Source of the DNA: Bizionia sp.
Lineage (GTDB): Bacteria > Bacteroidota > Bacteroidia > Flavobacteriales > Flavobacteriaceae
Direction: 5' to 3'
Assembly: GCA_018067115.1 (NCBI GenBank)
Contig: JAGPVI010000074.1
Span: forward strand, 1 to 10,220
DNA: 10,220 bases
The notes beneath the pieces were generated by a model, which worked only from the letters and a program-made list of their open reading frames with translations, was not told where the DNA came from and made no database searches. Positions 1 to 6,254 of this stretch are shown piece after piece (position 1 is the first letter of the stretch; each line of letters opens with the position of its first letter). The translations under genes were made by a program, and so were the position numbers.

Positions 1-721
1 AAGAAAACATAATGACAATAGTAAATAAAAGCGCAATTAAGGTTAGCGGAGAGATTTTAGGAATAAACACGGTAGAATACCATTCTTCTCCTTTCTTTTT
101 CACCAATACATAACGGCTAACGATTCCTAATAAAAAAGGAAGTCCTAAGTAAATAGCTACACTTTCTGCTATCGTGGTAATAGAAATATCTACAATAGCC
201 CCTTCAAATCCAAAATAAGGCGGGAGCACCGTTATAAATAACCAAGCATAAAAACTATAGGCAAACACTTGAAATATACTGTTTAGCGCTACAAGACCAG
301 CGCCATATTCGCTGCTGCCTTCGGCCAGATCATTCCATACAAGTACCATTGCGATACATCGTGCTAAGCCAATTAATATTAAGCCCACCATATAACCAGG
401 ATGGTCCTGAAGAAAAATAAGTGCTAAAACAAACATTAATATAGGCCCGATAACCCAGTTTAAAAGTAGGGAAATCGATAATATTTTAGTGTTTTTAAAG
501 ACCTTGGGTAGTAAAGCATAATTTACTTTTGCTAGCGGAGGATACATCATTAGAATTAAACCGATAGCTATTGGGATGTTTGTAGATCCGCTACTTAAAC
601 TATTTACAAAATCGGGGAATGTAGGAAAGAAAAACCCTATACCAACCCCTAGGAGCATAGCGATAAGTATCCAAACAGTTAAGTTGCGATCTAGGAGATT
701 TAGTTTTTTTGGTACGGTCAT
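1..721 (-). CDS. acr3: Acr3 family arsenite efflux permease (C-terminus beyond window)
   Basis: Inner-membrane carrier that exports As(III); last gene of the ars operon seen here. Translating the minus strand from the ATG at 721-719 gives 240 residues with no stop, so the gene runs off the left edge; Acr3 proteins are usually about 350 residues, so roughly a third is missing. Hydrophobic segments lie near residues 16-32, 50-62, 82-104, 111-129, 143-166 and 183-202. The Acr3 signature is at residues 118-133 (GLARCIAMVLVWNDLA); C122 is the conserved Cys needed for transport in characterised Acr3 proteins. ArsB-type carriers lack this signature, so Acr3 is the better name. The ATG lies 3 nt after the arsC stop, which suggests translational coupling. 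Membership of the family is certain from sequence; arsenite as substrate is inferred from family and operon. Confidence 0.93.
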   Translation of the reverse strand, partial: MTVPKKLNLLDRNLTVWILIAMLLGVGIGFFFPTFPDFVNSLSSGSTNIPIAIGLILMMYPPLAKVNYALLPKVFKNTKILSISLLLNWVIGPILMFVLALIFLQDHPGYMVGLILIGLARCIAMVLVWNDLAEGSSEYGAGLVALNSIFQVFAYSFYAWLFITVLPPYFGFEGAIVDISITTIAESVAIYLGLPFLLGIVSRYVLVKKKGEEWYSTVFIPKISPLTLIALLFTIVIMFS

Positions 722-724
722 TTT

Positions 725-1345
725 TTAGGCTTTTATATTTGAGAATACATAGTGCAATTCTGTTGCTATTAGCATACTTGTTTGGTAATACTCTTCTTTT
801 GCTTGTGGTGTATTATCGTAATGTTTAGGGTCGTTATAGGTGAGGGGAAAACGTCGTTCTGCTCCCGAAATAAAAGGGCACCCTTCGTCTGCTTGCGAGC
901 AGGTCATTACTGCTATAAACGCCGTTTTTGGATTAAAAGGATGCTCTGTTGTTTTCGAAAACCCGATAATTGGGGGTTCGTTTGTTGCAAACTTAATGGT
1001 ATACACTGGGTTTTCGGCCTGTGACAACCTGCTAATTTGAAACCCGGTTTGCTGTAATGTTTCAACAATTGAAGGAAACAAGGCTGTAGCTTCTGTACCT
1101 GCCGAGTAACAATTTACCTTTTGAATATTGAAATAATACGCCAACGTTTGTGCCCATATTTGGGCTAAGTGACTGCGCCGTGAATTGTGAGTGCAGATAA
1201 AGTTAAGGCGTATTGCTTCTTGTTTCGAAGCCTTTTGCTGCATTGCTTCAATAATAGGGTCTAGAATTTTTTTGCGTTCTAGAGTTATTATATCAACGGG
1301 TAAACTACTAATCAGTTTTATGATCTCCGGGAAAATAGCGTTCAT
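725..1345 (-). CDS. arsC: Arsenate reductase, LMW-phosphatase fold, thioredoxin-coupled type
   Basis: Cytosolic enzyme reducing As(V) to As(III), which Acr3 then exports. The low-molecular-weight tyrosine phosphatase P-loop is at residues 51-58 (CTHNSRRS, a CX5R with C51 and R57). A second and third Cys, C149 and C156, sit seven positions apart in CSQADEGC. The same spacing separates Cys82 and Cys89 of the S. aureus pI258 ArsC redox relay, which passes a disulfide to thioredoxin. D172 in the following 'NDPK' fits the general acid Asp. At 206 residues it is longer than pI258 ArsC (about 130), with about 45 extra N-terminal residues and an insert before C149. It lies 26 nt after the DUF6428 gene and 3 nt before acr3. 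It could be annotated simply as a protein tyrosine phosphatase, but the three-Cys pattern and the operon favour arsenate reductase. Confidence 0.88.
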   Translation of the reverse strand: MNAIFPEIIKLISSLPVDIITLERKKILDPIIEAMQQKASKQEAIRLNFICTHNSRRSHLAQIWAQTLAYYFNIQKVNCYSAGTEATALFPSIVETLQQTGFQISRLSQAENPVYTIKFATNEPPIIGFSKTTEHPFNPKTAFIAVMTCSQADEGCPFISGAERRFPLTYNDPKHYDNTPQAKEEYYQTSMLIATELHYVFSNIKA

Positions 1346-1371
1346 ATTTGTAAGTTATCTTTTAGCACAGA

Positions 1372-1839
1372 TTAACAACACCCAGATCCAGGTGCGCAAG
1401 AATTTCCTGTTTCAAGGGCGTTAAATTTTAATTCTTGTTTAGGTTCAGGGATTCCACATTGGTCTTTCGCTAGGCAATCGGTAGCCGTAGATGTTAATAC
1501 AAACTGAGATCCGTCGTGGTCTAGTCCAAATTTTTCTATGGTTTGGCCTTGGTATTCTACTTCAATCTCTAAATCTTTAAGTTCTAATGCTTTTTCCGAT
1601 AACTCGATAATGTTCAATAATTTTTCAGGATGTAAGCGGTGATCGTAATCATCGGCATTCCATAATTGAAAATTAATAAGCTCCTCGTGTCTTACTGTGC
1701 CACCGCAGTCTATAAAATCTTTTGTGATTTTCCCTACTTCGGTAACGTGAAAATGTTGTGGTACTAGAGTACCATCGGGTAGTTTAAAAGCGATTGTTTT
1801 AGCTTGTTTTAAAACGGTTTTAATTTCAGATAGTATCAT
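1372..1839 (-). CDS. DUF6428 family protein of the ars operon, function unknown
   Basis: A 155-residue soluble protein with no signal peptide or membrane segment. I recognise it as the DUF6428 type found in Bacteroidetes arsenic operons; no biochemical role is known to me. Visible features are an HFH motif (H29, H31), C45 in a DCGG turn, an acidic, His-containing stretch at 62-70 (ADDYDHRLH), a predicted helix at 73-87, C122 and C128 six apart, and a Gly-rich C-terminal tail with C148, C154 and C155 (CAPGSGCC). The thiol-rich tail and the His/Cys content fit binding of As(III) or a soft metal, but that is inference. The gene sits between arsR (50 nt upstream) and arsC (26 nt downstream), so it should be induced with them. 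A chaperone for arsenite delivery, an accessory reductase or an arsenic-responsive regulator are all possible. Confidence 0.8.
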   Translation of the reverse strand: MILSEIKTVLKQAKTIAFKLPDGTLVPQHFHVTEVGKITKDFIDCGGTVRHEELINFQLWNADDYDHRLHPEKLLNIIELSEKALELKDLEIEVEYQGQTIEKFGLDHDGSQFVLTSTATDCLAKDQCGIPEPKQELKFNALETGNSCAPGSGCC

Positions 1840-1889
1840 AAGTCAAAGTTTTGTTTTCATCGCTAGTCGCGATATATTATTTTGTTTTT

Positions 1890-2222
1890 TTAGCAACACT
1901 CTTCAGTTTCAGAATAGTCTTGATCTAAGAATTTAATCATAATAGACTTCATATTTAGCCAATTGTCTGTATCGATGCAATAGCAGACGCGTGTGCCTTC
2001 AATAGTTCCTTTAATGAGTCCTACGTTTTTTAATTCTTTTAAGTGTTGCGAAATGGTGGGTTGCGCTAAGCCAATTACGTTTACCAAATCACCACAAACA
2101 CAGGTGTTTATTTTAAATAGATGTTGCAGAATAGCTACGCGCGCCGGATGACCGAACACTTTGGCTAGTGTTGCAATTTCATTTTGCTGATTCGTAAATA
2201 TTTCGGACTTAGTAATTCCCAT
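1890..2222 (-). CDS. arsR: ArsR family arsenite-responsive repressor
   Basis: Winged-helix repressor of the ArsR/SmtB family; 110 residues, usual length. The N-terminal helix carries KVFGHPARVAILQHL (21-35). The recognition helix-turn-helix is near 51-68 (LAQPTISQHLKELKNVGL), and the beta wing near 71-84. The As(III) thiol site of the E. coli-type ArsR (ELCVC in helix 3) appears as TCVC, with C41 and C43. Two more Cys pairs are present: C80/C82 in the wing, and C109/C110 at the extreme C-terminus, a region that forms the As(III) site in Acidithiobacillus-type ArsR. It is the first gene of the operon, 50 nt before the DUF6428 gene, and its start is preceded by a dyad covering a possible -7 element, as expected for autoregulation. 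Arsenite or antimonite sensing is inferred from the Cys residues and the neighbouring genes. Confidence 0.93.
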   Translation of the reverse strand: MGITKSEIFTNQQNEIATLAKVFGHPARVAILQHLFKINTCVCGDLVNVIGLAQPTISQHLKELKNVGLIKGTIEGTRVCYCIDTDNWLNMKSIMIKFLDQDYSETEECC

Positions 2223-2230
2223 ATTAATTT

Positions 2231-2254
2231 ATTTATTGCAATATTACGATTAAT
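2231..2254 (-). promoter_or_regulatory. Probable ArsR operator over the ars promoter
   Basis: Imperfect inverted repeat, 12 + 12 nt, in which 9 of 12 symmetric base pairs match. Its core 2235-2250 reads ATTGCAATATTACGAT. The centre lies 20 nt upstream of the arsR ATG. A possible -7 box TAATATTG (2246-2239 on the minus strand, one mismatch to TAnnTTTG) falls inside it. I see no convincing -33 TTG at the right distance. A 12-2-12-like dyad over the promoter of its own gene is typical of ArsR/SmtB repressors. The dyad is seen; its role is inferred. Confidence 0.5.
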
Positions 2255-2307
2255 GATTTTAAGTGCTCTATTTTTTTTAATAAAATTTAAGGAAGTGGTC
2301 TGTTTTT

Positions 2308-2315
2308 TATCTTTG
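2308..2315 (+). promoter_or_regulatory. Plus-strand -7 promoter element, divergent from arsR
   Basis: TATCTTTG is an exact match to the Bacteroidetes -7 consensus TAnnTTTG. About 19 nt upstream there is only a weak TTTA (2286-2289) in place of the -33 TTG. If active, it would start transcription near 2320, pointing away from arsR into a gap with no plus-strand protein gene. An eight-base motif of this kind will occur by chance, so confidence is modest. Confidence 0.3.
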
Positions 2316-2391
2316 AATTATGTTATTGGTATAGTTCGTTTTTAGGGAATTAAGCCACTACTTGCTACCCGGCAATTGCTTACATACAGAT

Positions 2392-2424
2392 TTGCTTTGA
2401 AGTTGCGTTGAAGTTGCGTTGAAA
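2392..2424 (+). repeat. Three tandem copies of an 11-bp unit
   Basis: Copies are TTGCTTTGAAG (2392-2402), TTGCGTTGAAG (2403-2413) and TTGCGTTGAAA (2414-2424), each differing from the next at one position. The 11-bp period is close to one helical turn, so all copies face the same side of the DNA, as in arrays of protein-binding sites. The third copy is also the left arm of the stem TTGCGTT / AACGCAA (2414-2420 and 2425-2431) with a GAAA loop. The array lies about 170-200 bp upstream of arsR. Confidence 0.75.
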
Positions 2425-2453
2425 AACGCAATCAATTATTAGTACTATATTTT

Positions 2454-2574
2454 AAAAGTGACCCTCGAGCACAGATTGTCGAGCGGTTTTACTTGAAAAC
2501 TTGCTATTTAATAACTACAATAGGTATTACGTTTTGTGTCTTGGTTCGCACTTTTTATTTCGATAGTCACTTTT
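2454..2574. repeat. 121-bp segment bounded by 15-nt inverted arms
   Basis: The left arm 2454-2468 (AAAAGTGACCCTCGA) and right arm 2560-2574 (TCGATAGTCACTTTT) are complementary at 13 of 15 positions; the mismatches form one 2 x 2 internal loop. A T8 run (2571-2578) overlaps and follows the right arm. Inside lie smaller stems: CTCGA/TCGAG (2464-2468, 2479-2483) and GTTTT/AAAAC (2486-2500). It could be the closing stem of an RNA, a terminator-like structure with a long loop, or a small non-autonomous element with terminal inverted repeats. Flanking TTTT on both sides is too simple to count as a target duplication. Confidence 0.55.
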
Positions 2575-2603
2575 TTTTAGGTATAGAGATTATCATTTTA
2601 ATA

Positions 2604-3701
2604 CTATTCGTCCTTTTGAATATAATCGTGGATAATACTTTCAATATCTTGATTTTCGGCCAATTCTAATAAGGCTCTATTAACACTATATACTAAATCC
2701 GAATCTAGCGGAAATGCAAATCCGTAACCTTGTTTGTAATATTCGGCTTTGCTAATATTTAGAGTTTCGTTATTACTTTCATTATTTTTTAAATAGTACA
2801 GTAATTGCGGACGGTCGTACACTACGGCCTCGACTTCCTGTTTTTCTAATGTTTCCATCGCTTCTACTAAACTAGGAAGTCCGACAGACTTTATTTTAGA
2901 TTTAGTTAAAAAATGCGATGATGGAGATCCTGACACTGTCGCTACTTTACGCCCAGAAAGCTGTTCTAAATTTGTAATAGTAGAAGTCCCAATAGAGGTT
3001 AATGTGAGTGTGCTTGCAATTCCGGCGACCATAGAGGTTGCAAAAATTATAGAGATAATCATCCACGAGCCGGCAATTATTCGTCCTACTAAAGTTATGG
3101 GAGCTTTATCGCCGTAACCCGTAGTACTCATAGTAACAATGGCTAACCACATCCCAGTACCAATACCTTTTAGAGGATCGTGAGGGAATTGTTCTGGAGA
3201 TTTTTTGCGTTCTGCCAACCATAAGAATGTACCCACGATAGCTAGAATAACAAGAAAGATACCTACCGCCATTAAAAGCTTAAAACTAAAAAGCGGTTTA
3301 ATTTTCTGCCAAAAGGTTTGGTTTCCGGTTCGTGATATTATCGATATACTAGAATTATAAAACGGCTGCGAGAAGCGCATATTTGCGGCTCGTTTTGATG
3401 TAATACTTATGGCGCCTACCACTAAATCTAGATCTTTTTTTTCTAAAGCATTTAAGGCGTCTTCAACATTATTAAAAGGAATATACCTAAATTCCCAGTC
3501 TTTTTTTTCTGCTATTTTATCCCAGATTTCTACTGCAATACCTTTGTCATTATCACTAAAAACAAAAGGTTCACTGCCTGCAATACCCACGCGAAGCGTT
3601 TTTTGTAACGTATTAGTTTCTTGGCGTTGCGCTTGTATGGAAAGCGTGCAAGACATTAAAATAAATAGTGAAAGTAAGTGTTTAGATAAATTGTATTGCA
3701 T
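2604..3701 (-). CDS. GluR0-like ligand-gated potassium channel
   Basis: Inner-membrane channel in which a periplasmic amino-acid-binding domain is split by a two-helix pore, as in cyanobacterial GluR0. The ATG at 3701-3699 gives 365 residues and a clean signal peptide (MQYNLSKHLLSLFILMSC..., probable cut after SIQA); a TTG six codons upstream is in frame but less likely. Counting from that TTG, ligand lobe 1 is about 41-130, with ITSKRAANMRFSQPF carrying R110, the Arg that in iGluRs binds the ligand carboxylate. TM1 is about 147-169, the pore loop 186-204, TM2 about 211-235 and lobe 2 about 250-365 (GSPSSHF; D302 in YDRP). The filter TTGYGD (199-204) is the potassium-channel signature. There is no third helix as in animal receptors. 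Ligand is unknown; an amino acid is likely. It stands alone, about 210 bp after the oxidase gene. Confidence 0.87.
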   Translation of the reverse strand: MQYNLSKHLLSLFILMSCTLSIQAQRQETNTLQKTLRVGIAGSEPFVFSDNDKGIAVEIWDKIAEKKDWEFRYIPFNNVEDALNALEKKDLDLVVGAISITSKRAANMRFSQPFYNSSISIISRTGNQTFWQKIKPLFSFKLLMAVGIFLVILAIVGTFLWLAERKKSPEQFPHDPLKGIGTGMWLAIVTMSTTGYGDKAPITLVGRIIAGSWMIISIIFATSMVAGIASTLTLTSIGTSTITNLEQLSGRKVATVSGSPSSHFLTKSKIKSVGLPSLVEAMETLEKQEVEAVVYDRPQLLYYLKNNESNNETLNISKAEYYKQGYGFAFPLDSDLVYSVNRALLELAENQDIESIIHDYIQKDE

Positions 3702-3912
3702 AGTGTGTTTTAAGATCAATAGTTTTGAAAGGTCGTTTTAATATGGCGGGTATTGGCAATGTATTTAAATTAGAACCGATTTTATGCTAAAATAATTAAA
3801 ATGAAATAGATAGGCTGGTTTTACGTTTTCGAATCTTTTTTATTAACCGACGCATTGCACATTAAAGTACTCTTTTTAAATTTTATTTAGCGCTCAATTT
3901 TAGACTAATGAT

Positions 3913-4959
3913 TCAGTCCAATAGCTGTCTTTCCTTTATGATTTTTACAATATTATAAGCAGAACTTATAGCACCTTCCATATACCCAGGAAATTCTGAT
4001 GCAGCTTCCGAGCCAGATATTAATACTTTACCATTTAAAAGGGGGTTGCTAAAAATAGGATTTCCGTTATTTTGATGTGGAAAAACCTCGGAGGCTTCAA
4101 ACGTATTTGTTTCATTACTCCACACGCATTCTTCATAACCAATAAAATCCTCGCCCTTCGACCCGAAAATCTTTTTTACTTGTTCTGTTACGAGGGCTTT
4201 TCTTTCTGAAGCTGGTAATGCTTTTAAGGATGAATTTATAAACCCACAGAGTGCGTATTTAGATCTTTTATGATTGCAATGGTCGTAAAATTCTGTAATA
4301 GGCCCAGACTGGCTAAATAAGGTTGCCGGCGAGTTCTCTTTTTGCCAGAAAGGCGTGGCGTAGGTTAAGGCCACTTTTATAGAGTCTTCCATCCACGTGT
4401 GCGTCTGCTTTGCTATATTTAAAACTCTGTCTGGGAGCTCTGGTTGAAATTCAATTTTATTTCCCCACAACTTAGGGGGAATGGCAAGAACAACACTATC
4501 TCCTTCAAAAATCGTTTCGGAAATGACCTGAACAGTATTGTTTTTATCAATAATGGTTTTTACAGTTTGGTTTAATAAAATGTCGTTTGCATCTAGCGAT
4601 TTAACGAGGGTGTCTATAAGATGCATCGACCCTCCGGAGATTCTGAAACTAGGCGCTTGCGGCGGAATTTCTACCGTTTGTATTGCAGCGTTGTTAGCAG
4701 CTTGAAAAAAAACGTTGCGATCTATATACTGTTCGAAATACGCGATTTGTAATTCTTGTAATAGTGATACTAGATGTTTATGCTGGTGGGTAAACCAGGT
4801 GGCTCCCATTTCTACAGGAGTGTTGTTTGCCCCGTAAACCGTGTTGATTCTTCCTCCAACTCGATGTCGTGCTTCTAGAATCTTGAACGGAATGCCTTGT
4901 TTTTTTAAGTGGTATCCTGTTAAAAGACCCGATAGCCCAGCGCCAATAATTAGTATCAT
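3913..4959 (-). CDS. Flavin amine oxidase (FAD-dependent, MAO/PAO superfamily)
   Basis: Probable cytosolic FAD enzyme that oxidises an amine; no signal peptide. The Rossmann motif GAGLSG is at 6-11, followed by E29, which binds the ribose, then GGRINT (35-40) and MGATWF (51-56). Mid-protein AIPPKLWGNKIEF (159-171) matches the MAO segment carrying the active-site Lys (here K168), and KVALTYATPFW (195-205) is the usual strand before the substrate domain. The C-terminal FAD motif GSEAASEFPGYMEGA (316-330) keeps the aromatic-cage Tyr as Y326. The MAO Cys that binds FAD covalently is absent, so FAD should be non-covalent. At 348 residues it is shorter than typical MAOs (450-520) and lacks their C-terminal membrane anchor. 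Substrate cannot be read from sequence. The ATG at 4959 lets the Rossmann strand start at residue 2, typical for these enzymes. Confidence 0.88.
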   Translation of the reverse strand: MILIIGAGLSGLLTGYHLKKQGIPFKILEARHRVGGRINTVYGANNTPVEMGATWFTHQHKHLVSLLQELQIAYFEQYIDRNVFFQAANNAAIQTVEIPPQAPSFRISGGSMHLIDTLVKSLDANDILLNQTVKTIIDKNNTVQVISETIFEGDSVVLAIPPKLWGNKIEFQPELPDRVLNIAKQTHTWMEDSIKVALTYATPFWQKENSPATLFSQSGPITEFYDHCNHKRSKYALCGFINSSLKALPASERKALVTEQVKKIFGSKGEDFIGYEECVWSNETNTFEASEVFPHQNNGNPIFSNPLLNGKVLISGSEAASEFPGYMEGAISSAYNIVKIIKERQLLD

Positions 4960-4963
4960 ACTG

Positions 4964-4971
4964 CAAAAATA
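4964..4971 (-). promoter_or_regulatory. -7 promoter element 4 nt before the oxidase ATG
   Basis: On the minus strand TATTTTTG is an exact TAnnTTTG match, separated from the ATG only by CAGT. A TTTA about 22 nt upstream could stand in for the -33 TTG; the nearest true TTG is 32 nt away. If this is the promoter, transcription would start at or within a few bases of the ATG, giving a leaderless or nearly leaderless mRNA. The real promoter may instead lie further upstream in the 151-nt gap. Confidence 0.35.
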
Positions 4972-5110
4972 ATGAAGTCTATATAATATGGTCTAAACTT
5001 TAGCAATAAAATAATGTCTATTAATTCTAATCCTTTGGAGGTTAAACTATCGGTGCTAATAGAGTGGGTGTATACTGTTTTTGGGTAATTGAGTGGTTGT
5101 TTTAGAATGT

Positions 5111-6226
5111 TTAAAATCTGCGTTCTACAACTCTTTTAGGATGCCTGTTAGGGTCTATAATAATTTCAAAATCTATAACACCCAGGATAAGTCCTTCCTT
5201 TGTGGTGACTTCTACTTTCCAGAGTCCTGATTTGACGTTGTTTTTAAAAGTGTAGCCACGAAAACCAGCATCGCGACCGCCAACTATTTCATAATTGATA
5301 TTGTCTACAACGTCCCATTCGCTTGAGTTGGTATTATACCATTTCCAACGGTGGAAAATAGATTTTTTAATTTCGGTAGGCGCAAAAATAGAAGTGAAAA
5401 CATAAACATTCTTACCTGGTTGATGGATGTATTGAATTCTATGGTCTCGCCAAAAGATGTACCAATCGTCCCGCTCGTAAGTGACTAAATAACTATTGTT
5501 TTGTTTTTTAACGTTATGGGCCACCATACCAGCGTCTAATGCCAACGGCACAGGCGGAATAAGATTTGTAAAATAAAAGGTGTTTATGGTCGCGTACATT
5601 ACTAATATTATGCTGAATAGTTTTACAAGTTGAATTTCTGCACGCGTACTGGGACTTTTTATATAAATGAATGTTATTAATGCGAGCGTAACCGCTAAAC
5701 TTAATGCACCCGAAAAGATAAATACGGGCGTATTCATTTTTTTTATGAAAACGGGTATCATAAAAGTAAAGAAGGTGAAACTTAGAAAAAAGTAGACGCT
5801 AAATTGTAAATATTTGTTTGAAATTCTTTTTTTTAATAATTCGTTTGCCAGTAATAAGGCTAAAAGAATGACAAAAAAGGTTATGGTTTTAGATAATGAA
5901 ACACTTCTAGAGAAATAGATAACATATGCGCTAGATAAGCCTCCAAAAAAGAATTGAATGGCTATGGAGAAATAAATTTGATAACGCTCTAAAAAGGTGT
6001 TTTTCCATTTGCCATCATCCATTAAATTATAGAGATAAAGCGTTATGGTTAAAGAGGACATATGTAAACACAACACCACTAAATCGTAAGTGCGATCAAT
6101 GCGACCCAGGGTTAAAGAGTCAAAAATAAAACCACCAACGAAGAAACAAATGAGTAAATACTTCTGGTTTTCCCGAATAATACTTCGGAAGCGACTGTTT
6201 TTAAATTTATCTAAAGTTCTATTCAT
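5111..6226 (-). CDS. Seven-helix membrane protein with C-terminal DUF2914-like domain
   Basis: A 371-residue inner-membrane protein of unknown function. Hydrophobic helices lie near 23-40, 46-67, 83-106, 113-130, 140-161, 167-189 and 200-222. Residues about 240-358 form a soluble beta-rich domain that matches the DUF2914 pattern: FHRWKWYN (291-298), VGGRDAGFRGYTF (315-327), SGLWKVEVTTKEGLILGVIDF (333-353), with its typical W, GGR and 'G-W-V...G..LG...F' positions. There is no N-terminal signal peptide. With seven helices and a cytosolic N-terminus the domain would face the periplasm, but topology is uncertain. The C-terminus is basic (RHPKRVVERR). It has its own likely promoter (6255-6283) and is followed 151 nt later by the oxidase, so it is probably a single-gene unit. 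No enzyme motif is visible, and no role should be assumed. Confidence 0.75.
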   Translation of the reverse strand: MNRTLDKFKNSRFRSIIRENQKYLLICFFVGGFIFDSLTLGRIDRTYDLVVLCLHMSSLTITLYLYNLMDDGKWKNTFLERYQIYFSIAIQFFFGGLSSAYVIYFSRSVSLSKTITFFVILLALLLANELLKKRISNKYLQFSVYFFLSFTFFTFMIPVFIKKMNTPVFIFSGALSLAVTLALITFIYIKSPSTRAEIQLVKLFSIILVMYATINTFYFTNLIPPVPLALDAGMVAHNVKKQNNSYLVTYERDDWYIFWRDHRIQYIHQPGKNVYVFTSIFAPTEIKKSIFHRWKWYNTNSSEWDVVDNINYEIVGGRDAGFRGYTFKNNVKSGLWKVEVTTKEGLILGVIDFEIIIDPNRHPKRVVERRF

Positions 6227-6254
6227 ATTCGTTTTTGGAGAGTTATAAAAATAT

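Larger units (their letters stand above)
2320..2578 (+). ncRNA. Candidate plus-strand small RNA
   Basis: Hypothetical transcript of about 260 nt. It would begin just after the TATCTTTG motif at 2308-2315 and end at the T8 run 2571-2578, which directly follows the right arm of a 15-nt inverted repeat. It has no usable reading frame. Predicted local structure includes TTGCGTT-GAAA-AACGCAA (2414-2431), a GTTTT/AAAAC hairpin (2486-2500) extended by AGC/GCT (2482-2484, 2503-2505), and outer pairing of 2454-2468 with 2560-2574. A shorter form starting near 2458 is possible, since TATATTTT at 2446-2453 is a 7/8 match to the -7 box, with a TTG 24 nt upstream. It resembles no RNA family I know; 4.5S and 6S hallmarks are not seen. 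Confidence 0.25.
2223..2603. other. 381-bp intergenic region without a reading frame but with several repeats
   Basis: Lies between the arsR start and the channel gene stop. On the plus strand the only ATG (2320-2322) meets a stop after four codons. On the minus strand the ATG-initiated frames are nine codons or fewer. The region holds the ArsR-operator-like dyad (2231-2254), an exact plus-strand TAnnTTTG (2308-2315), three tandem 11-mers (2392-2424), a hairpin with GAAA loop (2414-2431), and a 15-nt inverted repeat (2454-2468 with 2560-2574) ending in eight T's. The spacing and density of these elements argue against empty spacer. Confidence 0.7.

Noticed and set aside
782..1424. Plus-strand frames of 66-80 codons opposite arsC and the end of the DUF6428 gene
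   Set aside because: They are mirror frames of well-supported minus-strand genes with unlike-protein composition. The same applies to 3409-3741, 6963-7166, 8241-8438 and 9008-9205 on the plus strand, and to 4778-4966 and 9853-10182 on the minus strand.
2604..3701. Simple ABC-transporter substrate-binding protein
   Set aside because: The binding domain is interrupted by two membrane helices and a TTGYGD filter, which make it a channel.
3702..3719. TTG start six codons upstream for the channel gene
   Set aside because: The in-frame ATG at 3701 gives a standard signal peptide with Lys near the N-terminus; the TTG only adds ILKHT before it.
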